NCBI RefSeq assembly: GCF_041260155.1
Contig: NC_091944.1
Coordinates: 14,299,772-14,363,771, forward strand
Reading direction: 5' to 3'
Source of the DNA: Ptychodera flava
Taxonomy: Eukaryota > Hemichordata > Enteropneusta > Ptychoderidae
DNA length: 64,000 nt
Below the pieces are notes generated by a model, which saw nothing but the letters and a program-made list of their open reading frames with translations, made no database searches and was not told where the DNA came from. Of this stretch, positions 62,985-64,000 are shown in pieces (the stretch's first letter is position 1; each line of letters begins with the position of its first letter). A program made the position numbers and the translations under genes.

Positions 62985-64000
62985 TAAACTGAACAAAATA
63001 TTGTAAAATTACAAAGTTCATACAGCACTGCCCTGTTACTGCCTACCGTGACGGACAGTGTCACTGTCACTGCATATCGGCAGTGACAGTGATAGCTCTG
63101 ACTCTGGTGTAGTTGAAAAAGAGTTTGGGTCACAGGACGCTCAATTGACAATGAAACATACCTGTACACAAGATCAGGCAAGAGGGTAACACGTGAAAGA
63201 CTAGGAGACTTGACAGTTACCGGGGAGTTTTGAATTCCTGGCATATGAGAATAATCCAATATTAGAGAAAAATATGGGGTCACCATGCTTGACTTTCTAC
63301 AAATGTACGAGAAAAGTCACTGTGTTTCTCGAAAATCATTCAATATGTCAAACCATTCATTTCAAGTTCATACAGTGAATGACATTTTCACATCTCATCA
63401 TACAATAACACAAAGGTAAAACTTTGAACAGACTCTAATTTGAAAAAATGTGAGACTAAATGGAATTATTTATTTTTTACCAATTTGCCATTATTACACC
63501 AGAACTTTCTGAGATTAAAACGTTTATTTTATGGAATATTTTAAACTTCCAGTATTGTCAATTTCGTAAAACATGTAGTAGTATCTAAGTCATATATGTC
63601 GATTGTATTTTGAAAAAGATATTTTTTTGGTAAATTACTGTGCTCAGTTTTTCACGATTTGGCAATTAGCCAGGAATTCACAATTTGCGTACTCTCTCAT
63701 GATTGTCATTCTGTGCGCTCTTCATCTGGTGCCATTGACCTGGCCAGAGTTGGATAAGTTCAAGTCGACTTAGATTGATAAATCAAAAAGTCCACTGATG
63801 CATTTAAAATGGATCAATCTAGAACTAACCTCAGGTATATGGCTCTACAACCTGCTGACAAGAGGTAGTGTTGAACATCTGCGTGCAGAACTACGCAATA
63901 CATGGTTATTTTAACTATGCGTGCATTCCTAAGAAATATGCGACTATATGATAATTTTGGGGACTTGAAAAATTTGATCATATAGACGGGTGTCTTCTAG
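62985..64000. repeat. Second copy of the 58725-59760 repeat, cut by the window end
   Basis: Shared in order: GAACAAAATATTG, CACTGTCACTGCAT, GGCAGTGACAGTGATAGCTC, CATATGNGAATAAT, TGGGGTCACC, AAAACGTTTATTT, CTGACCTGGCCAGAG-like words and GGCTCTACAACCTGCTGA. This shows a dispersed or duplicated element. A - strand frame of about 100 codons overlaps it in part but has no family match. Confidence 0.65.

Noticed and set aside
1-64000. Possible tRNA or snoRNA genes
   Set aside because: TTCGAA-type words were seen, but no cloverleaf or C/D box layout could be supported by eye.

Overview
The window is animal nuclear DNA: split genes with GT-AG introns, AT-rich introns, microsatellites and many small transposon relics. 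A complete Smoothened gene with an extracellular cysteine-rich domain and a long C-terminal tail, together with the style of the repeats, suggests an invertebrate deuterostome (hemichordate, echinoderm or cephalochordate grade). The sequence alone does not fix the species. No prokaryotic operon, CRISPR array, RNA gene or virus-like element was recognised.

Layout: 1-5433 is upstream DNA with a CACTA-ended hairpin element (334-846) and a CpG-richer Smoothened 5' flank. Smoothened (smo, + strand) spans 5434-25441 in 11 coding exons and gives 757 aa. Its introns hold a 150-bp tandem repeat, MITE relics and a truncated LINE that starts at the exon 3 splice donor. After 3.9 kb without a recognised gene comes bystin (BYSL, + strand, 29301-36930, 10 coding exons, 430 aa). 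Tail to tail with it lies NMD3 (- strand, 48939-39521, 12 coding exons, 509 aa). From 49.8 to 61.8 kb there is a tandem duplication, each unit carrying one three-exon gene for a glutathionyl-hydroquinone reductase (Xi-class glutathione transferase) on the - strand: copy A (53623-51074, 315 aa) and copy B (61566-56328, 323 aa). The last 2.2 kb is repeat-rich.

How the genes relate: Smoothened is the Hedgehog signal transducer and has no visible link to the rest. Bystin (small-subunit processing) and NMD3 (large-subunit export) are both ribosome-biogenesis factors and sit as convergent neighbours. The two reductase-like paralogues are a recent local duplication. Copy B has gained at least three insertions that copy A lacks, so A serves as an unoccupied reference for them. 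The paralogues carry CPYC and CPNC in place of the CPWA motif usual in this family.

The most unusual items are the tandem animal Xi-class genes with altered active-site motifs, two Mutator-like foldback elements with exact 9-bp target duplications in the first introns of BYSL and NMD3, a PHD-finger element between 49-bp direct repeats, and the LINE abutting a Smoothened splice donor. Exon boundaries were derived by hand from splice sites, phase and family conservation; 5' and 3' untranslated ends are not resolved.
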